Shown in pieces: positions 23,902 through 34,679 of a DNA stretch of 64,000 nt; position 1 is the first letter of the stretch; each line of letters begins with the position of its first letter. A model generated the notes under the pieces. That model did not search any database. It was given only the letters and a program-made list of their open reading frames with translations, and was not told the DNA's origin. Source of the stretch: Trametes villosa (lineage: Eukaryota; Basidiomycota; Agaricomycetes; Polyporales; Polyporaceae); NCBI GenBank assembly GCA_002964805.2, contig PUDQ02000049.1, positions 372,001-436,000 of the forward strand, written 5' to 3'. The position numbers and the translations under genes were made by a program.

Positions 23902-24915
23902 ATGCTCCTCCTAACGATGTCGACGCTTGCCGGCGCTATGGTTATTGTCACCCTCGCTGCGATACTCATCCCGGACCCGCCCCATCCACTTGCGGAGGAC
24001 CGCTGCGGCTTCGCCTTCTGCGAAGTCTGCATGAAGGAAGCACCATACACTTGCTCTGCCTGCCGGACCACCCGCTACTGCTCGTGAGTGTACCGGGGAG
24101 AGTCTGGGGTCTTGCAGCCAACTGAAGCTCCGCCTAGACAACGGTGCCAAAACGCCGACTGGCGCGTGCACCGGCAGTCCTGCAAGATCCACCAGAAGCT
24201 GAACGAGATGAGCACCCGGATCGCGCTCACCCCGCCCAAGCGGCCGCCGCTCGGCCAGTGCACCGGGTGCAAAGCAGACGTCGGCGGCGAGGGGCGCCGC
24301 CTCGCGCTCTGCAAGGACTGCGGCTACCAAGCGTGTGGCTCATGCGAGCCGCACTACTCCAGAGGTGTGTCCCGTCCGCTGTCTCCCCGCGGCCCAGGGC
24401 CGTCCTCCTGCCGCACACTGCGGATCTTAGCCCGCGCGGGACGTCATTTGCCTCGCGGATGCCGGCAGCTCGCCCACCCCGTGCCTTGAGCGGATATGGG
24501 ATTGCCATCAGGCACGGCCGACGTGCGAGCACATGTCATTCGGGACATCATCGCACATAATGCGTCTTTCAATTTTGATCACACGATGGTCTATAAACGT
24601 GTTCTCCGTACCTCGAGCTTCACCGGGCTACATGTTGGCTACGCCCTTGTGCATATATGCTGACCGGTACCCGTCCATATAGGGACGTGCTACTGCCCGA
24701 ACTCGAACTTCGGAAAGCAGTACTGCCAGATGGAGCCGCGCTGGTACCACACCAACGGCCGCGGACGGGCATACGCAGGTGACCGCCACCCCGAAACGCA
24801 GGGGCAGCCGTACCCGAGCGACATGTACGAGCCCGCGCGGCGCGCGTGCGACAACTGTGGGCTCGTCACGCGGGTCTTCAAGAAGGAATACCGCGACCCC
24901 TGGGTGTGGCACTGA
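23902..24915 (+). CDS. MYND-type zinc-finger protein, copy 2
   Basis: Exons 23902-24083, 24138-24364 and 24683-24915 encode about 213 aa. The MYND finger reads CEVC, CSAC, TTRYCSQRCQNADWRVHRQSC. The second module (CTGCKAD...CKDC...CGSC) and the C-terminal block (CPNSNFGKQYCQMEPRWYH...GDRHPE...CDNCGLV) match copy 1. Exons 2 and 3 are exactly the same lengths as in copy 1 (227 and 233 nt). The first 35 residues are hydrophobic and have no counterpart in copy 1: either a gained leader, or an unspliced 5' intron with a shorter true N-terminus, so the start is uncertain (alternative ATG 23917). Intron 2 is 318 nt against 59 nt in copy 1. Confidence 0.8.
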
Positions 24916-25357
24916 GCGCTGCGCGCCCGTCCCCCGCCCTCGCCCCCGCCGAGCTCCGTGCCGCCCTCGTCGTTGCATCGCATCGCATCGCATCGCATCT
25001 GCTTTCCATCGCTATGCATCCCACCTGTGTACCACTAGCACCCGGATCCTCGCCTGCTGTATCTAGTCTACGAGCGTTCACGCCCCTCCATGCACTTCAC
25101 GACGCTGTACATACACACGCCCGCGTTCTCCTCACTGACACTCACATATGCATCATCGCCCCACCATCATCCCACTTACCACAAACCCTCATTCGCACAC
25201 GAACACGCATCTCTCACTTCGCCTCTGTATATACCCACAGCAATGCGACTGTACCAGTAGATCGTGCTCCAGACATACACATAGGAGTGGCCCACCCAAG
25301 AACTCAAGAGAGTCAAGACCGCAAGTTCGGCCGACGGTGCTACGACTGACACGTAGC
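24916..25357. repeat. convergent intergenic region with GCATC pentamer tract
   Basis: Between convergent genes. At about 24974-24998 there are five tandem GCATC units directly after the second MYND gene. The rest is Cys/Thr-codon-like pyrimidine-rich DNA with no recognised element. Confidence 0.7.
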
Positions 25358-27485
25358 TCAGAGCTTTTTCTTGCCCACCAGCGCGTCCTTCGCGCTCTTG
25401 GCGGCAGGCTTCGCCCCAACCACCTTCTCCTTCTTCCTCTCCACGCCCGACGCGCTCTTCTTCTGCTTCAGCTCCTCTGCGCTCAGCGAGGGGGTCACAG
25501 TGGCAGCGCCCTCGACAGCAGCCTTCTGCTTGCGCTTGAGCTTCTTCGCGGGCGTGTCCTCCGCTGCTGCAGGCTCCTTCGCCGCGGGCGCAGCCTCGAC
25601 AGCCGCCTCGGGCTCGTCCTTCTGCTTGCGCTTGCGCTGCTTCTTCCCGCTAGGTGTCTCCTCGCCCGGCGTCGCAGGAGTCGCGGGATTCGCAGGCTCG
25701 ACCGCGAGCTTCGCGATCGCCCCCGCAACAGGCGTCTCCGCCACGCCCTTCGTCCGCTTCTTGCGCTTCCCGCTCGCCGGCGTCTCGACAAGCCCATCAG
25801 CAGGCGTGTTGGGGGGAACAGCCGGGCGCGCGGCCGCAGCGGGCGTGGCAGTGGCGGCGGCGTCCTCGAAGAAGTCGACAGCAGATGCGCGCTGCTTCTT
25901 CGTGGACACAGAGGGCGTCGCGGGCGCGGGCGCTGCAGGGGCGGCGGCGTCGGAGGGCTCGGTGGCGGCGGCGAGCGACGCGCACGCCTTCTTGCGCTTC
26001 TCCTTTTTCGCGGGCTGGGAGCCCTCTGCGGCTGGGACGGCGGCCTCGGTGGCCTTGGCGGGCGTTGACGCGGCGGGCTCGGGGGCTGCTGTCGAGGATG
26101 CGGCGGCGGTTTCGGGGGTGGGCTCGGCGTCCACCTTCGACTTTCTGCGCTTGCGCTTCTTCTCGCCCTCTGCAGCTGCATCAGACGACGGTACCGCTAC
26201 CGCTGCCTTCTCCTCGCTCGCCACCTTGACGGGCTTCACGGGCGCAGGCTCCGGTACGCTGGCAGGGTCCGCGTTCGACTTGCGCCGCTTCTTCTTCGCG
26301 GGCTCGGACGCAGGCGCGCTCGCGGGAGCAGCAGGCGCAGGCTCTGCCGCCTTCGCCTTCGTCTTTGTAGACGCAGCGGTCTCCGCAACAGCCTTCGCCT
26401 TCTTCTTCGGCTGCTCCTTCTCCTCCTCCGCCTCCGCCGCGCGCTTCTTGCCCTTTCCCTTCGCGCCAGCAGCCGGCTTTTCCACCTGCATCTCCTCCTC
26501 GGCGCTCTCCTCCGCGTCGTCCATCTCCGCATCCTCGTCTTCGCTCGCGCCGGCGACCAGGCCCTCCCAGCGGCCGCCCGCCTCTGCGCTGAGGTCGCAC
26601 TGCCAAATGGGGAGCGCGGCGGACGAGTTGGTCTTGAGGAAGAAGCTCTGGACGTTGTCCCAGCCACCCTTGATGTGCTTTATGACGTCGGGGAGCGCGG
26701 TCTGCAGGTTCGCCAGGACCTGTGCGGGTGTTTGCGAGACGGTGCCGATCTTGACAGACCTGACATGCGGTGAGCAAGGAGGGCGAAGAAAAGAAAAGAA
26801 GTGTGCGTACGTGCATGTACCCTGGTTTTGGTGGAAGTATGTCGACGAAATGGCCCGCTCGAGCTCGCCCTTCAGGTCCTTGCGCGTGACGCAAACCGGG
26901 ATCGGCTGCCTGCAATGCAAAGTCAGAATGGGCGGGTATAACGTCTAGCACGAACACATGCTTTTTCGCCTGGAAGAACTTCTTTCCAAGCAGCCCCGGG
27001 AGCAGGGGTACGACGCGCTCGTCCGCGAGGAACAGCCCGTTCTCGTTCAGGAGCATCCGGCGCGCCTCGAACGGCTTCCACTTGCCCTTCAAGTGCTTGA
27101 TGTCGACGACACGAGAGATGAACTTGATGCCATGTTCGGCAATGAGGTCCTTGTACTCGCGCTGCGGGTCCTTCGTGATGAGGCAAACTGCCGAAGTGCG
27201 GGGGTCTACAACGGGGTACTTGAGGGATCTGACCTGGCAGCCTGAGTACCGCCATTCATAATCTCTACCGGAAGATAAAACGTACATCCTTGCAGGCTTA
27301 ATCTTCTTTTCTGCGTGCATGAGCTTCGTGTTGACCACCAGCCAGACGTTCTGCTCCTTGCCGGACAGAAGCTGGCTCTCGGCCTTCTCCTCCTCGAATT
27401 TGGTGGCATGGCTGAGCAGTGCCTCTACCGCACGCTTGCACTGTTGTAGGGACACATGTCCGTCGACCAGAGTACCGCTAGACAT
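25358..27485 (-). CDS. ribosomal L1-domain nucleolar protein (Cic1/Utp30/RSL1D1-like)
   Basis: Exons 27485-27286, 27228-26958, 26905-26811 and 26759-25358 encode 655 aa. Residues up to about 260 form a ribosomal L1-like fold: LVVNTKLMHAEKKIKPARI, then VCLITKDPQREYKDLIAEHGI, KWKPFEARRMLLNENGLFLAD, LPGLLGKKFFQAKK, NLQTALPDVIKHIKGGWDNV. Proteins of this family act in ribosome biogenesis in the nucleolus. The remaining about 390 residues are Ala/Lys/Pro/Glu low-complexity sequence with repeated KKKRRK- and KRKQK-type basic clusters (many possible nuclear/nucleolar localisation signals) and one acidic block. The tail is unusually long compared with yeast Cic1 or Utp30. Its high GC content produces long shadow ORFs on the other strand. 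Which of the L1-like paralogues this is cannot be decided without alignment. Confidence 0.85.
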
Positions 27486-28364
27486 ATCGAGAAACCGGAC
27501 GGTGGGGGAGGGAGGCGGAGGCGTTGAGCCAGAGAAAAGACGCCCGTTTCCTAAATTTCTGGGACGTCCACGTGCCCGCCCCGATCACTCCGATGTTCTC
27601 GGAAAACATACACGCTCGCGCTACACAGACCTGGTCACCTACGTAGACATGCACACAGATGCACACCCGGCAGGCATTTTTACTGGCAATTACTGCAGCT
27701 CAAACCCTTCCCCTCACGAGTGACACTATACAGCGACTTCAATATTCAATGCTCAGTCAATTTGTCGTGAACCCATCGAGAACAAGCTATGCGGTCCGGG
27801 TTACTCCTGCCATTCCCTCTAGCAGTGTTGGATCAGCAATGACGATTATGACATTATGTTGAGACGCGTTTGGCTACACTAGTATTTACGAATGGGGAGG
27901 CGGAAGCTGTCAGTGGGCTACACTAAGTATAGGAGCTCTGGTCGGTACACTATAGTAATGGATCTACAGTAAGAAGCGAAAGCACAGGACTCCTCTGGGG
28001 TGTCATAGATACAGCGACATTCTGTCAGGACTCGAGTATAAGGTGTGTATGGTAGTGGCGGTCCCGGGACACAGTCAAAGCGAAGACGTCGCATGCACAG
28101 CTATCCATCTCGTCTCCGGTGTGGGGAGTGCCAGCGTCCTATTGAACAGCGGGAGCATATGGCTTGCCGGGTCTGTGGGCGAGCGCGGATGGTCGATGGC
28201 GCGAGGCCGAGTGATGGTGCGACGGTTATGCGACGTCGTGTAGATAGAGTTGTGGTAGAGTTGTGGATGGCGGTCGCTCAGTTATCGCTCCTAGCGACGC
28301 GTCCGGACGGGCCTGGGACAGAGGGCGACGTTGCGCATCGCCACTGCGGGGCAGCAGTTTGGTT
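27486..28364. other. stretch without recognisable gene
   Basis: 5' flank of the L1-domain gene and 3' flank of a short minus-strand gene. No motif or repeat recognised. Confidence 0.5.
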
Positions 28365-28484
28365 CTAGAAGAACACAGGAGCGACGACTCCCGCATTGGA
28401 ACGAATGACGTTCTGGGAGGACGGCTTCGGCTTCGGCGCAGGCGAAGAGAAGGAAGCGGGGGTGGATGCGACGGCGGCGGACAT
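28365..28484 (-). CDS. 39-aa small protein, PVFF-tail family member C
   Basis: Short intronless ORF of 39 codons plus stop. The protein starts MSAAVASTPASFSS, has a Pro/Lys/Ser middle, and ends QNVIRSNAGVVAPVFF-stop. The tail aligns without gaps with two other short ORFs at 34530 and 38055 (Q-x2-I-R-x2-A-x4-P-V-F-F-stop), and the start shares PASFSS with the 38055 member. No signal peptide, no cysteine, no CaaX box. A TATA-like box on the minus strand (ATATAAAG, 28724-28717) lies about 235 nt upstream. I know no named family with this signature. The function is unknown; support for coding is the conservation of the C-terminus and stop position between copies. Confidence 0.6.
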   Translation of the reverse strand: MSAAVASTPASFSSPAPKPKPSSQNVIRSNAGVVAPVFF

Positions 28485-30161
28485 GGCGTGCGATGTATGA
28501 GGTTGGTTGAAGTAGGTACTAGTAGTGCGCGGCCGGATTAGGTGGACGTAGATGATAGGGTGTCGGATTAGAGGATTAGAGTAGGCAAGCGAATTAGAGG
28601 GTGGGTGGCTTGACTCTGAGGATGGGGATGGACAGCCCGAGGGGGTGGGTTTGCTCAGATGAGCGAGAGGGAATGTCGCTGCGGCGGGTTGTCCAGACAG
28701 CGCGGATAGGGAGGGACTTTATATCCGGCGCGCTCATAGCGCATCTCGCCGAGCGCAGACCTGCCACGCACAGGTATCCGCGCAATCAACGTCAAGGGAA
28801 GCCCGGTGCTGGCGCCGGTGATGCAGCGAAGTGCGCACGACGCCCGGCGGCCAGCGCGGAGGCACCGAAGAGCTCTGAATGCGATCCGGTGTGCGGTCCT
28901 GCGGCGCACTCTGCGATGGACGAGGCGGTGCCGCTGTCTTGGGCGTGTGCTTCGGGTTTCGCCCCCTGGCTTCTTGCGCGGGGTTCGCACCGCCCGAAAA
29001 TCATGAGCGCTAATCTGCAGGGGGCGACGCCCAGAGTGCTCAGCAAGGGACGTGGAATCTCGGGGGCTTTGCACAGGGGAAGAGGCTTGCCATATTGTCG
29101 GACTTTGCATGGCGTAACGCCGCCTATGCGCAGCACCGAGCATGTGGGAACGTACGCGATCGAGTGAACGCGCCGGTCGTCCACGACGGGGGGCGGCAGC
29201 CCGTCCGCCGCGGAGATGCTGGGGATAACCATATGCGCGCTCGAAAGAAGCTGGTGCCGATGTGCGTCGAATGCAGGCTCGGGATTCGCCTCTTTGTCAG
29301 ACGCTGCGCATCTGGAGTTGTTCGGCATGAGTTCATCATGGGCGTCCTCGGTAGTCTCGGCATGAACGCTGTGGCGCAGGATAAGCGTTCAAAAAGAGCT
29401 TGCCTCGAAATGGCACTGTGAAGATTTTGCGAAGCGTTGAGTCGTGCGCCTGCAGCTGTGGTTGAGCGGTCATCAGTCCGAGGTACTGCATGTGGGTCAG
29501 CCAGGAAGCTGTAAGCTCATTACTGAACAATGCGTGCCGTGTAGCCATTGACCTGCCAGCTTGTCCGGCCGGCCATGCATCATTCGACTGACATGATGAT
29601 CATGAGCCGCTAGGCCGCGCGTAGGACTAGACATCGTGCGACAGCTCGCGCGTTTCTGGCCTCCTGGGCCGAACGCAAGCTTTGCTATGACAGAGAGCCG
29701 TCATCGGAGTAGGAATGTCAGGAGACTCGAGGGGACCCAGCTTGCATCATGTGTTTCGGTTGCATCGCTCCATCACAGCAAAGTCGCTGTCGGGATGTTC
29801 GCATCAAGGCCTAGGTGTTGGATCAACATGTAACAGTATCAGTGAATGTGGCAGTAGCGTGGAGGTGAGGGTAGACCGAGGAAGAGACACAGTACGCTCA
29901 GCTAGTCGGAGGGTTTCAAATTAGAGCTATTTAATAAGCGGCATAGAAGGCAATTGTAGGGATCAGGCGAACGAACTTGACTTGGTCGAGCCGAACCAAC
30001 CCTGACCAACCCCCTCGTTGTAGACGCTGAAGTAGTGCATACATTCACACATGCTTGATGTCGTCATCGATTATAGTTCCTGCTTACATCCATGTTCTCC
30101 GGCTCGGGAAACATGAGAACCGCGAACTTTTCTTCCTCTTCGTACCACCACCAACTGCAAC
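28485..30161. other. stretch without recognisable gene
   Basis: Promoter side of the 39-aa gene (TATA near 28720) and of the quinone oxidoreductase. GC-rich with many overlapping chance ORFs, none with motifs. Confidence 0.45.
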
Positions 30162-31713
30162 ATGAGAGCAGTCCTCGTCAAAGACGACAAGGGTCCAATC
30201 GATAACCTCTACCTCGGGGAGACCGAGAAACCCTCCCCAGGGCCTGGGAAGGTCCTCGTGAAGGTATAGCACGCTAATCAGGATGGGTGTACTCTGATGG
30301 AAAGACGCTAACTTTGTCGTAGGTTCAAGTGTTTGGGCTGAACCGTATGGACATCATGCAGCGCGAGGGCAGGTATCCTTTGCCCCCCGGCGCGCCCAGC
30401 ATCCTGGGAGTCGAGTTCTCAGGCCATGTCGTTCAAGTCGGCGAGGGCGTCCCCGAGTGGAAGGAGGGAGACGAAGTCCTCGGGCTTGCATCTGGCGTAC
30501 GTCTCGCAAACCTATCTGACCCTCACGGCGTCGACCGATCGCGTTGACCAGGGCGCTTATGCGGAGTACATTGTCGCACCTCACCGGAACCTCATCAGGA
30601 AACCTGCTCACCTATCGTGGGTTGAGGCAGCGAGCATCCCCGAAGTCTTCCTCACAGGTGAGTGCTTACGTATCTTCGATCGTCGGGCGTTCACGGCGGC
30701 TCGGTATATGCGGCCATTACATGCTCAGCATCCCTCTATCTGCTCCCACGTCCCTCACGTACGACATTCCCCGGACACCTCGCTCACGTACTTTACAGCG
30801 TTCCAGGCCCTTGTCGTCCTCGCCGAAGTCAAGAAAGGCGATGACGTCCTCGTACATGCCGGTGCATCTGGCGTGGGCATCGCCGCTATCCAGCTGGCGC
30901 GTCTTTACGGCGCGTAAGTGTCTACTCACGTCTATGCGGTTGAATGGTGGCTGATCATTAAATAGAAATACTGTGACTGCGACGGCGTCTACAAAGGAGA
31001 AGCTTGATTTGCTCCTGTCGCTGCCCAACGGCGCCACCCATGTCGTCAACTACAAGACGCAGAACTTCGCAGAAGAAGTGAAGAAGACCACGGGCGGAAA
31101 AGGCGTCGATGTGGTCATCGACTTCGTCGGCCAATCGCACTGGCAGAAGAACATCGATTCCCTGGCGTACGATGGGAGGATGACGTTGCTCGCTACCCTG
31201 AGTGGTACGATGCTTCTCCGATGCTCGCGCGACGATGATTCACCAGTCCCGCTGGCGGGGCGACGCAGGTGGCGAGGTTCCCAACTTCAACATCCTTCCC
31301 ATTCTCTACAAGCGTCTGCGTATCCAGGGATCCACCCTGCGCGCTCGCTCGGAAGATTACCAGGCCGAGCTCGTTGCGAGGTTCGCGATCTCCCGTGCTC
31401 CGACGAGCGTCGGCGCTGACGTGCCCGCCTTCTCAGGTTCAAGCGCGAAGCATTCGATCATATCACCGGTAGCTCTGGCGACGGCCAGATCCGTACATAC
31501 ATTCACAAGGTCAGCTATTCGCAGACGTCCGAAGTGAACCTTGTCGTGACCACAAGCGCGTTCGGAAGGTGTATCCGTGGACCGAGATACAAGAGGCTCA
31601 CCGCGAAATGGAGGCAAACAATAACAGGTGGGCGTGCTCCTGATTTAGTCGTGGGATGTGTGGGATGACTGACTCGTCCGAGCAGCGGGAAGATCATGGC
31701 AGAAATCGTGTAG
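30162..31713 (+). CDS. PIG3-like quinone oxidoreductase (zinc-independent MDR)
   Basis: Nine exons (30162-30263, 30323-30496, 30552-30657, 30799-30913, 30966-31204, 31269-31380, 31437-31509, 31569-31627, 31686-31713) encode 335 aa, close to the usual length of the TP53I3/PIG3 family. The enzyme reduces quinones with NADPH by one-electron transfer. Visible: N-terminal [20 protein letters not shown]; substrate side [15 protein letters not shown] and LGVEFSGHV; cofactor side with the [14 protein letters not shown] nucleotide-binding motif and [13 protein letters not shown]; and a C-terminus [23 protein letters not shown], which is highly typical. The cysteine/histidine zinc ligands of alcohol dehydrogenases are absent, as expected for this branch. 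Cytosolic, no targeting signal. All splice sites are GT-AG and all phases close, so the gene appears intact. Confidence 0.92.
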
Positions 31714-34529
31714 AGAACGTGTAAATCATCTCAAGCGAAGCGACCTCGCAAGCGGCCGTCCGAGCGTTGTATAATTATCCTACGGTGCGACCGTACCCTG
31801 TTCTAACCCCTGCGTGTGATCGCGGAGGCACAGCGGGAGATAGCGACTCTGTACCGGGACCCGGGAACTCGCAATTCTCGGTCTCTGAGTAGTATATCTG
31901 ACAGTACATCGCTTCTCCCCTCGCAGAGACAGTCAGCCGACACCGGACCATACCAGCATGCCACGAATGCGCATACATGCTTCGGCAGCGCACTTGGTCC
32001 CAGCCACCGTACCATATCTGCTCTGCCTCCCCGCTGATGTCATTTTGCCTTTCCCTTCCTGCCGTCATTCTGTGCGCAAGAGATGTGGGGGCGTTGCCAA
32101 TCTCAACGGTACGTGGGACGGGCCGCTCCGTATGTTATCTGCACTGCTGATTTCGACTGTGCGCCGACATAGCATCCCCGTCGGAGCGCCGAGACCATGC
32201 TTCGCTCCTTGTTGCTCGGAGCCGGACAAGTACAGCGTCCGAGACTTCGCGGGAGAAGCGGCGGAAGTGGGCGTACATTGAGCTGAGGGCGTCACGCAGA
32301 ATGCGATCCCCACAGGTCCCGCCCGTCCGCATCCCGACACGATTCGGCTTCTGGTGTCGCGCGGCGAATCTCCGCCTGCGAGCACCACTCCGTCGTGCGG
32401 TGCGTCATCCCAAAGCTGGCAGGCAGGATGCTGATCTGCCCTTCAAGAAACTCGCTCTCTCTTCAGAGGGCCATGGATGCGATGGTTATGCGGCCTCACT
32501 TTCTTGCCGGCGCTGTCGCTTGCAAGGACCAGTGTTAAACCGACGGCCAAAGCATATCCTTCTTGACTGGGCTCCGATGGTGCAGGTAATGGTAGTGGAG
32601 TAGCCCGTACATGCACGGTGCATCTGCGTTGATACCTATGGCATTGACACTACCGTGCGGATCAGTCCCTTCCAACGGGTTTACTCACTACCACATTTAA
32701 TCTCTAAAGACGTAAACCACTAGAAGACATATGTAGGTGAGTGTGCTCGACTCTGACGACTTGAAATGACTACAGTAGCCTCTCTGCTCGTCCATAATAT
32801 TGAGCATGGTCGAAAGGAGGAAGCTCACCGCTCGTTACGATGTGCGCGCTCCGCGCACTCGCTGACCGCTCGCAAAGCAGTGAATTAGACCTCTCGCCTC
32901 CGCCGCCGTCACCGCCCGATCGCCACCCCCTGGGGCCTCGAGGCCTCGTTGTGGGCACGCCGCAGCGGGGCATCCGCAGCGGCGTGCATGCCTATCGCCG
33001 ATTCGCCGCTAAATCGGTCAGGAAGCTCCCCCGCGCAGACGCTGCACGCGTACAGGCACCGGGGAGGCGCCGCGCGAACGCGCGAAGCCCCCCGCGAGCG
33101 CGCCCCGCGATCCGTGTCTTCGAATGGAGCCTGAATACAAGGGTCTCCTTCCTTGCGCGGCGCACCGGTCGGCGCGGGCTTACGGGGCGTCCTGCCTGGG
33201 CGCGAGAGCGCCGCGCACGCGCAGTCCAGAGCCGGCGCGGGCGAGGCGCAGTCCATACGTCTGCGCCGCTCGTTATGGAGGCTGCACATCGCGCGGGTGC
33301 ATTCGCGGGGACTTGGCGCAGCATCCCCAGAAGGGTGCCTCTGACGTTCTACTAGTGTCCTTTAGGTGTCTCCCGGGGCGAATCGCGTCACGACTGCAGC
33401 GGCGCGGGGCCATCTGTGGAAGCTGCAGGCGGCGAAGGGCCGTCACCGGCCTCTTGACCGGTATGACTTGTACTCGAAACCGGACTTGCGGTAAGCGTGT
33501 CCGGAGCCGATTACTCTACACCTGCCGTTTGGCCGGTATCACACGTCGCGCAGAATACGATCCCTGTAGCTGGTGGAGACGGAAGACGCGAAACTGCTAT
33601 CCTACCGAAGAACAGAGCTGTTATGCTCGTGCGCACGCATGGAGGTGACGCCCAAGTGGAGAGAGCGTGACCGTCGCCGCGGACGTATGGTGCGTTCATA
33701 GGCTCTAGATCCTCGACGTCCTTCCGTTGACAGCAGTTCTTGGCCCCAGGAGGATGGCGAACGCCTCACACGGAATCCGTTAAGCTGCGGCTGGGATGAT
33801 CGCATGTCATCTACAGCCCCTGCCGCATCCGGACTTGCAGATCCCGCGTCCGGCGTGAGACGCCTGGCCCTTGGCACGAACTCTCGCCACCCGACGGACC
33901 CAGTCCGCGACGCCCAGGCGACCCGGCAGCAGCTGCTGCTGGGAACGCATCTGTCGCACGGCCAGCAAGCGTTGGCAGCGCTGTCCTCGGCGCACTCTGG
34001 GGGGCCGTCGGCACCGTGTATTGAGCCCGCTGCGGCCGCAGACGCGCCGCGCGTGACTTATCGATGCGTGTGCGCTCGTCTGGCGGAATGATCGCACCGC
34101 GCGCGCTGGGCGCGGGCGGCCCAGGAGCGGCATCAGTGTGCCTTCGGAGGCACTGCTCGCTTAGGGGGCGCACAGACGCTTCTTTCATATAGCTGGGGCT
34201 GTCCGACAGACTATCAATGGGCTCTACCTCCGAGTCGAAATCGGGTGTGGATTCCCCGGACTGTAGCCGCCCTCGCATGATGCATTCCGGGGACGACAAG
34301 GCCTGCTTCTTCCGGCCCAAGGTTCAGCGAGCCCGCCGCCGCGCCTGACAGCTCCTGTCCATAGCGCCGCGTCATATAAGACCGCGCGCCGCCGCTGCAC
34401 TCATCGAAGCACATCCAGCAGCTCGCCTTCACTCACCGCGCATCATCGTCATCGTCGCCCAGACGTCATCCTCGTAGCTCGTCGCACCTTGCAAACTACC
34501 TCCCGCGACCACCAACGCCATCATCTATC
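31714..34529. other. long gene-poor stretch
   Basis: 2.8 kb, GC-rich, with many overlapping ORFs on both strands (for example 33811-34320 minus, Ser/Pro-rich) but no recognisable motif or exon chain. A TATA-like ATATAAG at 34374-34380 belongs to the short gene at 34530. Confidence 0.45.
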
Positions 34530-34679
34530 ATGTACACCGCGTCGACCACCACTGTTCCCGCGAACCAGGTCGCCCACGGACGTCCGACGTCCACGACGTC
34601 GTCGAACCCGCCCTCTCGGCCAACGCCCCAGGGCGTCATCCGCGCGACCGCGGCGACGGCTGCACCCGTGTTCTTCTAG
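34530..34679 (+). CDS. 49-aa small protein, PVFF-tail family member A
   Basis: Intronless ORF of 49 codons plus stop. It starts MYTASTTTVPANQ, has a Ser/Thr/Pro-rich middle (STTSSNPPSRPTP), and ends QGVIRATAATAAPVFF-stop. The last 16 residues align gap-free with the short ORFs at 28365 (minus) and 38055 (plus), sharing Q, IR, A and the final PVFF before the stop. TATA-like ATATAAG lies about 150 nt upstream, giving a leader length like that of member B. No cysteine, signal peptide or transmembrane segment, and no CaaX box, so it is not a mating pheromone precursor of the usual type. Function unknown. Confidence 0.6.
   Translation: MYTASTTTVPANQVAHGRPTSTTSSNPPSRPTPQGVIRATAATAAPVFF

Noticed and set aside
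24365..24682. Transposon in the 318-nt intron of MYND copy 2
   Set aside because: No inverted ends or flanking direct repeat found; left as a long intron.
25371..26948. 525-aa plus-strand ORF
   Set aside because: Antisense shadow of the Ala/Lys-rich tail of the L1-domain protein; low-complexity Ala/Ser translation without motifs.
33811..34320. 169-aa minus-strand ORF upstream of the 49-aa gene
   Set aside because: Ser/Pro/Arg-rich, no conserved signature, heavily overlapped by other open frames; not separable from chance.
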